A stretch of DNA of 64,000 nucleotides from Tsukamurella sp. TY48 (lineage in GTDB: Bacteria > Actinomycetota > Actinomycetes > Mycobacteriales > Mycobacteriaceae): the NCBI RefSeq assembly GCF_019656655.1, contig NZ_BPMV01000002.1, positions 930,001 to 994,000 of the forward strand. The letters are read 5' to 3'. Shown piece after piece: positions 8,299 to 17,858 of the stretch. Numbering within the stretch: the first letter of the stretch is position 1; each line of letters starts with the position of its first letter. The translations under genes and the position numbers were made by a program. Under the pieces are notes generated by a model. It was not told the origin of the DNA, made no database searches, and saw only the letters and a program-made list of their open reading frames with translations.

Positions 8299-9075
8299 CT
8301 AGGTGCTCGGCCGCTCCAATCCGAGGATCGGACGCCCGTCGGGCCCCGTCGTCGCGTGCACGCGAGCGCCGAAATGCTCGCCGATCAGCTCGGCGGAGAG
8401 CACCTCCGACGGGCCGCCGTACGCCGCGACGGCACCGGATGCCAACAGCACCAATCGATCCGCGTACTGTCCGGCCAGCGTGAGGTCGTGGATGGTGGTG
8501 ATCACGGTGAGACGATCGTCACGGCGCAGTGTGTCGAGCAGTTCCATCGCCTGCTGCTGGTGACCGATGTCGAGTGCGGTGGTGGGTTCGTCGAGGAGCA
8601 GGACCGGCGCCGGTTGCGCGAGCGCCCGCGCCAGCACAACCCGTTGCCGCTCGCCGCCGGACAGGCGATCCAATCGCCGGGGAGCGAAGTCGGCCAGGCC
8701 CAGCCGGTCCAGCGTCTCGCCCACGATCCGGCGGTCCGCGGCGCTCTCGCGCCCCAGGTACGAGATGTACGGCGAGCGACCCAGAAGCGCGTAGTCGAAG
8801 ACCGTCATACCTGCGGGGAGGTTCGGCGACTGCGGCGCGGAGGCGACCAGTCGCGCCCGCTCGCGCGGTGCGAGCGAGCGGAGGTCGACACCGTCGATCG
8901 TGATGCTCCCGTCGCCCGGCACCAGGCCGAGGACCGCCCGCAACAGTGTCGACTTGCCGGCGCCGTTCGGACCGATCACGGCCGTCCACTCCCCCGTCGG
9001 CGCATCGAGGGAGACCTGGCGCAGCACCGGTCGGCCGTCGAGCCGCACACTGAGCGAATCGATGTGGACGGTCAT
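8299..9075 (-). CDS. ABC transporter ATP-binding protein (FecE/BtuD type)
   Basis: 258 aa. Walker A GPNGAGKST at residues 35-43, signature LSGGERQR, Walker B VLLLDEPTTALD, and the switch histidine in TIHDLTLA. Energises the adjacent FecCD-type permease in the membrane. Starts with ATG overlapping the permease stop by 4 bases (ATGA), the third gene of a binding-protein / permease / ATPase operon. The family serves iron-siderophore, haem or cobalamin import. Confidence 0.92.
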   Translation of the reverse strand: MTVHIDSLSVRLDGRPVLRQVSLDAPTGEWTAVIGPNGAGKSTLLRAVLGLVPGDGSITIDGVDLRSLAPRERARLVASAPQSPNLPAGMTVFDYALLGRSPYISYLGRESAADRRIVGETLDRLGLADFAPRRLDRLSGGERQRVVLARALAQPAPVLLLDEPTTALDIGHQQQAMELLDTLRRDDRLTVITTIHDLTLAGQYADRLVLLASGAVAAYGGPSEVLSAELIGEHFGARVHATTGPDGRPILGLERPST

Positions 9076-10115
9076 GCCTCCCCCCGTCCTCGCATGGTGC
9101 GCAGGACGAGCACGAAGAACGGGCCGCCCACGAAGGCGGTGACCACGCCCAGCGGCAGCTCGCCCGGGGCGACCACCGTCCGCGCGATCACGTCCGCGAC
9201 CTCCAGGAACGCGGCACCACCGAGGAGCGAGAGCGGGAGCACCACCCGGTACGAGGTCGATCGCGCCCAGCGACGGACGATGTGCGGCACCACGATGCCC
9301 ACGAATCCGATGAGCCCGCCCAGGGCCACCGCGGACGCCGTCGCCAGCGAGGCAGCAGCGAGCACCGCCAACCGGACGCGTCCGGCGGAGACGCCGAGCG
9401 CAGCGGCCTCGTCGTCGCCCACACCCAGCACATCCAGCAACCGGCCGTGCAGCAGCAGCGCGATCACCGACACCGCCGCATACGGCGCCACGGCCACCAG
9501 GTGCGGACCGTCGGCCGCACCCACCCCGCCGAGCACCCACGAGTAGATGCGCTGCAGCTCCCGCGAATCGAGCTGCATGAGGAAGGTCTGCACGGCCCCG
9601 AGGAAGGCGGACACGGCGACGCCCGCGAGCATCAGCGTGGCCGATCCACCGCCGCCCGCGGTGTTGCCCAACAGGTACGCCAGTGCCACTCCGGCGAGCG
9701 CACCGACGAACGCCGCCACGGGTACCGTCGCCGCCGGATCGCCGGGCAGCAGCGCGATCACGGCGGTGGCACCCACACCCGCCCCGGCGGCCGCGCCGAG
9801 CAGGTACGGATCGGCCAGGGGGTTGCGGAAAACGCCCTGATATCCGGCGCCGGCGATCGCGAGCAGTCCGCCCACCAACGCCGCCGCGGCGACGCGGGGC
9901 AGCCGCACCTCGATGAGCAGGTTCTTCTCCAGCTGCGTGAGGCCGGAATCGACACGCACGAAGGGGATTCGGTCGGCAAGCTCCAGCAGGACGCCCCGAA
10001 GCGGCAGATCTGCGGCGCCGACCAGCAGCCCGAGCGCGGTGGCGGCGAGCAGCACGACGAGCGCCCCGAGCAGGGTGCTCGGACGCAGGCCCGAGGCGCG
10101 CGACGGTGCGCTCAC
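9072..10115 (-). CDS. FecCD-family ABC transporter permease
   Basis: 347 aa with about ten helices. Family motifs: RLPRVAAAALVGGLLAIAGAGYQGVFRNPLADPYLLG near residues 70-106, and GFVGIVVPHIVRR near residue 275, which contacts the ATPase. The start is GTG at 10115, overlapping the binding-protein stop (GTGA), and its end overlaps the ATPase start. One permease gene is present, consistent with a homodimer. Substrate class is iron complex, haem or cobalamin. Confidence 0.92.
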   Translation of the reverse strand: MSAPSRASGLRPSTLLGALVVLLAATALGLLVGAADLPLRGVLLELADRIPFVRVDSGLTQLEKNLLIEVRLPRVAAAALVGGLLAIAGAGYQGVFRNPLADPYLLGAAAGAGVGATAVIALLPGDPAATVPVAAFVGALAGVALAYLLGNTAGGGGSATLMLAGVAVSAFLGAVQTFLMQLDSRELQRIYSWVLGGVGAADGPHLVAVAPYAAVSVIALLLHGRLLDVLGVGDDEAAALGVSAGRVRLAVLAAASLATASAVALGGLIGFVGIVVPHIVRRWARSTSYRVVLPLSLLGGAAFLEVADVIARTVVAPGELPLGVVTAFVGGPFFVLVLRTMRGRGEA

Positions 10116-11035
10116 CCGCCCGCCGGGACCTTCCGCGCGGCGTCGGCCACCGCGGCGCCGACGGCGCGGTAGAAGTCGGGCAGCCGCGGACCCCAGCGCG
10201 AGGTGATGTCGGCGTCCAGGGTGAGCACCGCACCGTCCCGCACGGCGCGCAGATCGCGCCAGCCCGGTCGCTGCGCGACGGTATCGGGGCTCTGGCCGCA
10301 GCACTGGCCGTCCGCGAGGAAGACGAGGTCGGGATCGCCCTGGAGCAGCGCCTCGCGGGACAACTGCGGGTACCCGGACCGCTGCGCGTCGGCGGCATCG
10401 GCGATGTTGCGCAGGCCGAAGGCGCCGTACACCTGGCCGATGAAGGTCATGGAAGTCACGGTGAACAGCTGGGGGTCGAGTTCGTGGAAGTAGCTGACCT
10501 GCCGGGCCGGCCGCGGTGTGGCGGCGAGGGTGGCCTCGATGGACGAGCGCATACCGGTCACGAGCCGCCGCGCCTCCATCGTCTTGCCGGTGGCATCGCC
10601 GAGGTCGAGGATCTGCTCGTAGGCGTCCTCGAGGTTCTTCGCGGCCGGCTCCACCAGCACGGGCACGTTCAGCTTCTGCAGCGCGGCCACGATGCCGTCC
10701 TGATCGCCGGAGACCACGACGAGATCGGGGTTGTACTTCGCGATCGCCTCGACATTGGGCTTGAAGCCGGACAGCTTCGTGCGCGGCGCCTCGGCCGGAT
10801 AGGTCGACTGATCGTCGACGGCCACCACCTGTGCGCCCGCGCCGATCGCGAACAGCGTCTCGGTGTGGGTGGGGGCGAGCGAGACGATGCGCTGCGGATT
10901 CGCCGGAACAGCGACCGGTCCGCTCGGTGCGTCGACGGTGACCGTGGCCCGTTCGCCCTGTTGGCTCGCGCTGCCACAGCCCGCGATCAGCCCGAGCGCC
11001 AGTAGCAGCGGAACGAGCACCCTGGGACGCAACAT
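10112..11035 (-). CDS. Lipoprotein substrate-binding protein of FecB/BtuF type
   Basis: 307 aa. Signal peptide with lipobox LIAGC, then a class III binding-protein fold: RIVSLAPTHTETLFAIGAG near residue 50, and NVEAIAKYNPDLVVVSGDQ. A C-terminal segment contains LADGQCCGQS, a vicinal cysteine pair that I have seen in some BtuF-like proteins and that could contact a metal or cofactor. The start is ATG 11035, preceded by GAAAGGAGAAG. First gene of the importer operon. Cobalamin or haem are plausible ligands; no riboswitch is visible upstream. Confidence 0.88.
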   Translation of the reverse strand: MLRPRVLVPLLLALGLIAGCGSASQQGERATVTVDAPSGPVAVPANPQRIVSLAPTHTETLFAIGAGAQVVAVDDQSTYPAEAPRTKLSGFKPNVEAIAKYNPDLVVVSGDQDGIVAALQKLNVPVLVEPAAKNLEDAYEQILDLGDATGKTMEARRLVTGMRSSIEATLAATPRPARQVSYFHELDPQLFTVTSMTFIGQVYGAFGLRNIADAADAQRSGYPQLSREALLQGDPDLVFLADGQCCGQSPDTVAQRPGWRDLRAVRDGAVLTLDADITSRWGPRLPDFYRAVGAAVADAARKVPAGG

Positions 11036-11078
11036 CGCCTTCTCCTTTCGACCGCGACCACCAGTGTCGCAAACCCCG

Positions 11079-11084
11079 TAGTCT
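11079..11084 (+). promoter_or_regulatory. -10 box for leaderless peptidase E gene
   Basis: TAGTCT fits TANNNT with exactly 6 nt before the ATG at 11091, within the 55-bp divergent gap shared with the ABC operon. Confidence 0.45.
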
Positions 11085-11090
11085 GCGGCG

Positions 11091-11729
11091 ATGAACCTGT
11101 TGCTGCTGTCCCTGAACGCGGGGGCGCTCCCGGACTTCCTGCTGCGGCACACGGGACGGACGCCCAGCGGAATCCGGATCGGTTACATCGACGATGCCAC
11201 CCGGCTGGTGGCCGACGCTCCCTACAACGCCTTCGAGTGGAATCAGCTGACCGACCTGGGCTTCCGGCTCACGCGGATGTCGGCGCGCAAGTACACCAAC
11301 GCCCGCGATTTCGATTCCGATCTGGATTCGGTGGACGCCGTGTACCTCGCCGGCGGTCACACCTTCGCCCTGCTCGGGTCGCTGCAGAGCAACGGCACGG
11401 GCGAGGTGCTGACGCGGCGTGTCCGCGAGGGACTGCCGTACATCGGACTCAGCGCCGGCTCCGTGGTGGCGGGACCGCACCTCGAACCGGTGGTTCCCCT
11501 CGACGATCCGACCGAGGTGCCCGAGGTCACCGACTTCACCGGGCTCGGCCTCGTGGACACCGTGGTGATCCCGCACGCCGACGGTGCGCTGCCGCCGTAC
11601 CCGCTGTCGCTGATCGACGAGGTGGAGCGCACCTACGGCGACCGGTACCCCCTGACCCGCCTCAACGACGATCAGGCGCTGCTGGTGGAAGACGGTGTGA
11701 CGACACTCATCCCCTCGCGAATCACGTAG
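11091..11729 (+). CDS. pepE: Peptidase S51, dipeptidase E-like
   Basis: 212 aa, typical family length. The nucleophile elbow GLSAGSVVAG (near residues 122-131) and YLAGGHTF upstream are family hallmarks, with PHADGA supplying the probable catalytic histidine. Peptidase E hydrolyses dipeptides with N-terminal aspartate in the cytosol. No signal peptide. Divergent from the ABC importer. Other S51 members include cyanophycinase, but cyanophycinases are longer. Confidence 0.8.
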   Translation: MNLLLLSLNAGALPDFLLRHTGRTPSGIRIGYIDDATRLVADAPYNAFEWNQLTDLGFRLTRMSARKYTNARDFDSDLDSVDAVYLAGGHTFALLGSLQSNGTGEVLTRRVREGLPYIGLSAGSVVAGPHLEPVVPLDDPTEVPEVTDFTGLGLVDTVVIPHADGALPPYPLSLIDEVERTYGDRYPLTRLNDDQALLVEDGVTTLIPSRIT

Positions 11730-11779
11730 CGGCTGCAAAGGTCTTCCCGCGCACCGGGTACACCGGGTAGACAGTGGGT

Positions 11780-12512
11780 ATGTCCGATCTCGCCGCGCTC
11801 GCGTCCGCACTGAAGTCACTCCACATCAAGGGCGATCCGGTGGTCTTGCCCACCGTCTGGGACGCCTGGTCGGCCCGGTCCGCATCGTCGCGGTTCGCCG
11901 CGCTCACCGTGGGCAGCCACCCGCTCGCCGAGTCGATCGGCCGAGCCGACGGCGAGGGCATGACCTTCTCGGAGGCGATGTCGCGGGTCTCCGAGATCAC
12001 TCGCGCCGTGCACGTCCCGGTGTCGGTCGACATCGAGTCGGGGTACGGCGAGCCGCCCGCCGTCCTGATCGACGGTCTCCTGGCCGCTGGGGCGGTGGGC
12101 TTGAACATCGAGGACACCGTGCACAAGGAGGACGATCGGCTGCGGGAGCCGCAGGAGCACGCCGACCTCGTCGCCGCCCTGCGTGCCGCTGCGGACGCCG
12201 CGGGCGTCCCGGTGGTGATCAACGCCCGCACCGACGTGATCCTGCGCAAGGACGGCGATCCGGGCGACCGCGTCGATCGCGCGATCGCCCGGCTGAAGCT
12301 CTGCGCCGAGGCCGGGGCGGATTCGCTGTATCCGGTGGGCTACCACGACGATGAGGTGCAGCGCCGGCTCACGGACGAGCTGCCGCTGCCCGTGAACGCC
12401 ATCGCGCATCCCGCCACGGGCGATCTGGCGCACCTCGCCTCGCTCGGCGTGGGCCGTATCAGCTTCGGTCCGCTGCTGCAGTCGGCACTCGCCGAGCGCG
12501 CGGCGGAGCTGT

Positions 12513-12529
<17 letters not shown>
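11780..12529 (+). CDS. Isocitrate lyase/PEP mutase superfamily protein
   Basis: 249 aa. TIM-barrel lyase with VDIESGYGEPP (family VD.E.G.G), GLNIEDT, and NARTDVI. The central catalytic loop Cys motif of true isocitrate lyases (KKCGH) is absent, so this belongs to the PEP-mutase / carboxyphosphonoenolpyruvate-like group with unknown substrate, possibly a 2-methylisocitrate-like C-C lyase. ATG at 11780 is chosen over the in-frame GTG two codons earlier. Convergent with the S9 peptidase gene, overlapping it by 17 bases. Confidence 0.8.
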
Positions 12530-14459
<1,930 letters not shown>

Positions 14460-14529
14460 GGCGTGTCCTTCCGTCGCGGTCACGTCCCATCGGAAACCAT
14501 GCCGCTGCGGCACAGTCAAGCGACGGACT

Positions 14530-15045
14530 TCAGACCGGTCGCCGCATCCGCAGTTCGTGGCAGTCCCACTCCGCGTCGTGACGCGCGGCCCCGTCGAGGT
14601 CGAAACCGTGCTTGCGGTAGAACGCGATGGCCCGCCCGTTGCCGGCGGCGACCCAGAGATACGCCGGGGTGCCGGGGGCGACGACGGCGTCCAGCAGCCG
14701 GCTCGCGACGCCCTGCCCGTGATGGCCGGGGAGCACGTTGAGCGACCACAGCTGGGTGCCGACCGGGGCATCGGCGTCGCGTGCCGGACCGCCGGTCGCC
14801 ATGGCGATGATCTCGCCGCCCGCCACGTCCACCGCGCAGCGGGTACGGATGCCACGGGACTGCGCATCGTCGCGCTGCGCCACGATGGCGGTCCAGCCCG
14901 GAATTCGATCCGCTGCGGTCAGCCCGTCGAGCTTCACCTGGTCGACCAGCCCCGGATAGGTGTTCTTCCACACGGCGACGTGCACCGCGGCGAGCCGAGG
15001 TGCGTCTCCGTCGTCCAGTGGGCGGATCTCGTACCCGGTCATCAT
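14530..15045 (-). CDS. GNAT family N-acetyltransferase
   Basis: 171 aa. N-terminal IRPLDDGDAPRLAAVHVAVWKNTYPGLV is typical of GNATs. Acetyl-CoA binding loop VLPGHHGQGVASRLLDAVV, and the C-terminal NGRAIAFYRKHGFDLDG. Substrate unknown. Two adjacent ATG codons (15045, 15042) are both possible starts. Lies 70 bases upstream of the S9 peptidase gene on the same strand and may be cotranscribed with it. Confidence 0.85.
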   Translation of the reverse strand: MMTGYEIRPLDDGDAPRLAAVHVAVWKNTYPGLVDQVKLDGLTAADRIPGWTAIVAQRDDAQSRGIRTRCAVDVAGGEIIAMATGGPARDADAPVGTQLWSLNVLPGHHGQGVASRLLDAVVAPGTPAYLWVAAGNGRAIAFYRKHGFDLDGAARHDAEWDCHELRMRRPV

Positions 15046-15111
15046 CCGATCGTGGCCGCTGCACCGCGTGGATTCAAGCGAAATCGGGCGCGGCCGCCGC
15101 ACGCCGATAAT

Positions 15112-15141
15112 GGAATCCCACACTCGTTCGAGTAGGATTCC
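15112..15141. terminator. Hairpin in the gap between GNAT and acyltransferase genes
   Basis: GGAATCC (15112-15118) pairs with GGATTCC (15135-15141), and inside it ACTCG pairs with CGAGT across a TT loop; the bulge between is 3 versus 1 base. It lies between divergent starts, so it is more likely a transcript leader structure or operator of the acyltransferase gene than a classical terminator. Confidence 0.3.
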
Positions 15142-15166
15142 TTACCAACGAATTGAGAGGTCCGGG

Positions 15167-15226
15167 GTGAAGACGCAGCCCGGGACACGCAGCACGCACG
15201 TGGAGCAGAACGTCGATACACGATAA
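15167..15226 (+). CDS. Possible 19-codon leader peptide
   Basis: GTG at 15167 follows GAGAGG with 6 nt spacing and reads VKTQPGTRSTHVEQNVDTR before TAA at 15224. It ends 37 bases before the acyltransferase start and is in another frame. The only support is its ribosome-binding site and position; it could equally be chance. Confidence 0.2.
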   Translation: MKTQPGTRSTHVEQNVDTR

Positions 15227-15263
15227 GAAGTCACCAGCGTCCCCCGGCACGGCTCCCGTCAGC

Positions 15264-16553
15264 GTGAAGCCCCGCAGGGCGCTCACCGCCGACCTGGTGC
15301 GCGTGCTGTTGTTCACCGGCGTCGTGGTGGCGCACTGCGTGAACTACATCAACTTCACGCCCGATGTGGTGCGCCCGGCCGGCCTGATCGCCACCCTGCT
15401 GCACCTCACGCGGTACGGGTTCGTGGCAGTCACACTGTTCGTGCTGGTGCTCAGCATGCGCGGGCGGGACATGTCCCCGACCCAGTTCTGGCGCCGGCGG
15501 TTCGGTCTCGTGGTGGCGCCCTACCTGGTGTGGACGGTGGTGTACTCCATCACCGACCACCTGCTCATCGAGGACAATCCGTTCCCCTCGCCCGGACGGT
15601 TCTTCGGTGACCTGGCGCGCACCACACTCACCGGCGATGCGAAGTATCAGCTCTACTTCCTGCTGATCTCGATGCAGATCTACCTGGTGTTCCCCTGGCT
15701 TTCCCGCTTCATGAAACGGACCTCCGGGCATCCGTGGTTGGTGCTGTCCGCGGCGGCCGTGATCCAGGTCGCGGTGTTCGCCTTCTACCAGTACTTCCCG
15801 GAGCCCGAGGGGCGCGGCTGGGAGACCTTGTTCAACCACATGTGGAAGCTGCTTCCCATGTACGCGTTGTTCATCGCTATCGGCATGCTCGCGGCGCAGC
15901 ACTACGATGCGGTCTCTGCCTGGCTCCGAGCGCGCGCCGTGCCGGTGGTCATCGTGTGCGGGCTGGCGGCGGCGTTCAGCATCGTCGCGTATCTGCGCGC
16001 CACCGAACCCGGCGATGTCCCCGAGGATGCCGCCACCGCGTGGAATCCCACGCTGCTCCCGTGGCTCGTCGGTGGCCTCGTCCTGCTCTGGCTCGCCGCC
16101 ATGAAGTGGGACGATCTGCGCACGGCGGGGTTGCCCGTCGGAGAGCGCGCGGTGACCTACGCCACCATCCGGGCTTTCGGCGCCTTCGCCGTGCACCCGC
16201 TGGTCCTCGACCTGCTCGGCTACCTCGGCTTCTACCCGCTCCTGTACGAGTGGTTCCCGGCATCCGCGACGCTGCGCACTCTGACCCTCGTCGTGGTGGT
16301 GCTGGCCATCTCGCTGCTGTTCATCGACACCGTGCTGCGGACGCCACTGAGCCGCTGGGTGGTGGCCCGCGATCGGATTCCGTTGCGCCGCCCGAAACCG
16401 GAAAAGCTAGCGCCGGTGGTCGACGAGACGATTGCCGCGGGCTCGGTACCGTGCCATGACGCCGACGAGGACTGCGAGCACGAGGGCGATCGCCCAGGCA
16501 CCGGCCGTGAACTTCATGGCCAGCACCACCACGGCCGCCACGCCCGTCAGTAG
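15264..16553 (+). CDS. Acyltransferase family 3 membrane protein
   Basis: 429 aa with about ten helices. N-terminal ALTADLVRVLLFTGVVVAHCVNYINF carries the catalytic-type R and H of acyltransferase-3 proteins, and GRFFGDLARTTLTG and HPLVLDLLGYLGF follow. Such enzymes O-acylate extracytoplasmic sugars, glycans or lipids. The start is GTG 15264; no ATG is available in frame. The last 49 codons lie antisense over the 3' end of the APC permease gene and read a polar His-rich tail, so the functional C-terminus is probably near residue 380. Confidence 0.75.
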   Translation: MKPRRALTADLVRVLLFTGVVVAHCVNYINFTPDVVRPAGLIATLLHLTRYGFVAVTLFVLVLSMRGRDMSPTQFWRRRFGLVVAPYLVWTVVYSITDHLLIEDNPFPSPGRFFGDLARTTLTGDAKYQLYFLLISMQIYLVFPWLSRFMKRTSGHPWLVLSAAAVIQVAVFAFYQYFPEPEGRGWETLFNHMWKLLPMYALFIAIGMLAAQHYDAVSAWLRARAVPVVIVCGLAAAFSIVAYLRATEPGDVPEDAATAWNPTLLPWLVGGLVLLWLAAMKWDDLRTAGLPVGERAVTYATIRAFGAFAVHPLVLDLLGYLGFYPLLYEWFPASATLRTLTLVVVVLAISLLFIDTVLRTPLSRWVVARDRIPLRRPKPEKLAPVVDETIAAGSVPCHDADEDCEHEGDRPGTGRELHGQHHHGRHARQ

Positions 16554-17762
16554 CGCACCGAAACCGTTGAGCGCGGCCCGCACTCGCCAATCGGGGCCAC
16601 GCACCGCGGACCAATGCCGGACCATTCCCGCCTGCGCCAGGGTGAAACCGACGAACACGCCGATCGCGAAGAGCGGGACGAGGGCGTTCATATCCGCACC
16701 CGAGAGCACCAGCAGCACGGCCGCGGTGGCGGCGAGCGCGAGCACACTCACCGTGTACACCCCGCGCTCGTTGCGGCGGGTGAGGATCTCGGGGAGGTAG
16801 CCGTCGCGGGCCACCACGCACAGCAGCGTCGGGAGCCCACCGAACGAGGTGTTGGCGGCCAGCGCCAGCAGCAGCACTGTGGCGCCCTGGACCAGAAAGT
16901 ACCCCACGCCGTGACCTAGCGATCCCTCGGTGACCTGCGCGAGAACCGTCACCCCGTCCTGCGGGACCACGCCGTACCGTTCGATGAGGGCGGCGATGCC
17001 CAGCATCATCGTGCCGAGCAGAACGCCCAGGATCACCTCGGTGCGCTGCGCCCGCCGCACGCGCGGCTCCCGGAACTCGGGAACGGCATTGGCGATGGCC
17101 TCCACCCCCGTGAGTGCGGAGCAACCGCTCGCGAAGGCCTTGAGCAGCAGCAGGACTCCGACGGTCTGCGTCGCCTCCGGCGAGACTGCCGGGGCCATCG
17201 ACTGGCCGCCCGTGACGAGGCCGACCACGATCACCGTGAGGACCGAGCCGACGAACAGCACCGTGGGGACGGCGAGCGCGTAGGCGCTCGCGGTGAGGCC
17301 GCGCAGGTTGAGTGCGGTGATCACGACGAGCACCAGGAGGCCGATCTCGACGAGGTACGGTCGGGTCTGCGGCACCGCGGAGGCCAGCGCCGCCACACCC
17401 GCGGCCACGGATACCGCGACGTTGAGCACGTAGTCGACCACCAGCGAGGCCGCGGCGAGCAGTGCCGACGGACGCCCCAGCCGGGCGCGCGCCACACCGT
17501 ACGAGCCTCCACCCTCGGGGTAGGCGCGGATCACCTGTCGGTAGGAGAAGACGAGCACCACGAGCAGCACCACGATCGCCGCACTCACGGGCAGGGTGAA
17601 ACCGAGCCCGACGGTGCCGGCCGTCGCGAGGACGAGCGCGATCGCCTCCGGGCCGTAGGCCACCGACGCCATCGCATCGAGTGACAGTCCGGCAAGGCCC
17701 GACGAGGTGGTCAAACGGCGACGCTCCGGGGCGTCCAGCGGGGGCCGATCGGCGCGCAACAT
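16407..17762 (-). CDS. APC superfamily permease, KimA/YdaO-like
   Basis: 451 aa, 12 helices. The first helix region GLAGLSLDAMASVAYGPEAI and YPEGGGSYGVARARLG match the KimA-like branch of the amino acid-polyamine-organocation superfamily, members of which take up potassium. Bacillus KimA has an extra cytosolic C-terminal domain of roughly 150 residues; here the protein stops soon after helix 12. Amino-acid transport cannot be excluded. Start candidates GTG 17771 and ATG 17762 differ by three codons. A 30-bp palindrome lies 51 bases upstream. Confidence 0.75.
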   Translation of the reverse strand: MLRADRPPLDAPERRRLTTSSGLAGLSLDAMASVAYGPEAIALVLATAGTVGLGFTLPVSAAIVVLLVVLVFSYRQVIRAYPEGGGSYGVARARLGRPSALLAAASLVVDYVLNVAVSVAAGVAALASAVPQTRPYLVEIGLLVLVVITALNLRGLTASAYALAVPTVLFVGSVLTVIVVGLVTGGQSMAPAVSPEATQTVGVLLLLKAFASGCSALTGVEAIANAVPEFREPRVRRAQRTEVILGVLLGTMMLGIAALIERYGVVPQDGVTVLAQVTEGSLGHGVGYFLVQGATVLLLALAANTSFGGLPTLLCVVARDGYLPEILTRRNERGVYTVSVLALAATAAVLLVLSGADMNALVPLFAIGVFVGFTLAQAGMVRHWSAVRGPDWRVRAALNGFGALLTGVAAVVVLAMKFTAGAWAIALVLAVLVGVMARYRARGNRLVDHRR

Positions 17763-17812
17763 CACACTCACCGATCGAGTCTGCGACCGATTCCCGCCGC
17801 CACCCGCGATCC

Positions 17813-17842
17813 TGACGGGACCTTGACGTCAAGGTCCCGTCA
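17813..17842. terminator. 30-bp perfect palindrome, terminator or operator
   Basis: A perfect inverted repeat centred on TTGACGTCAA, with no mismatch over 15 bp per arm. It lies 16 bases past the stop of the upstream same-strand gene and 51 bases before the permease start. As RNA it makes a 13-bp stem with an ACGT tetraloop and no T-run; as DNA it is a symmetric dimer site. Confidence 0.6.
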
Positions 17843-17858
17843 AGTCAGAAGCGAAGAC

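Noticed and set aside
11036-11090. Cobalamin riboswitch before the ABC importer
   Set aside because: The gap is only 55 bases and has no B12-box-like sequence; a riboswitch needs about 200 nt.
9072-11819. 915-codon open frame running from the FecCD permease gene upstream through the binding-protein gene
   Set aside because: Only its 3' part from 10115 is the real permease; the rest is an out-of-frame reading of the binding-protein and peptidase E genes.
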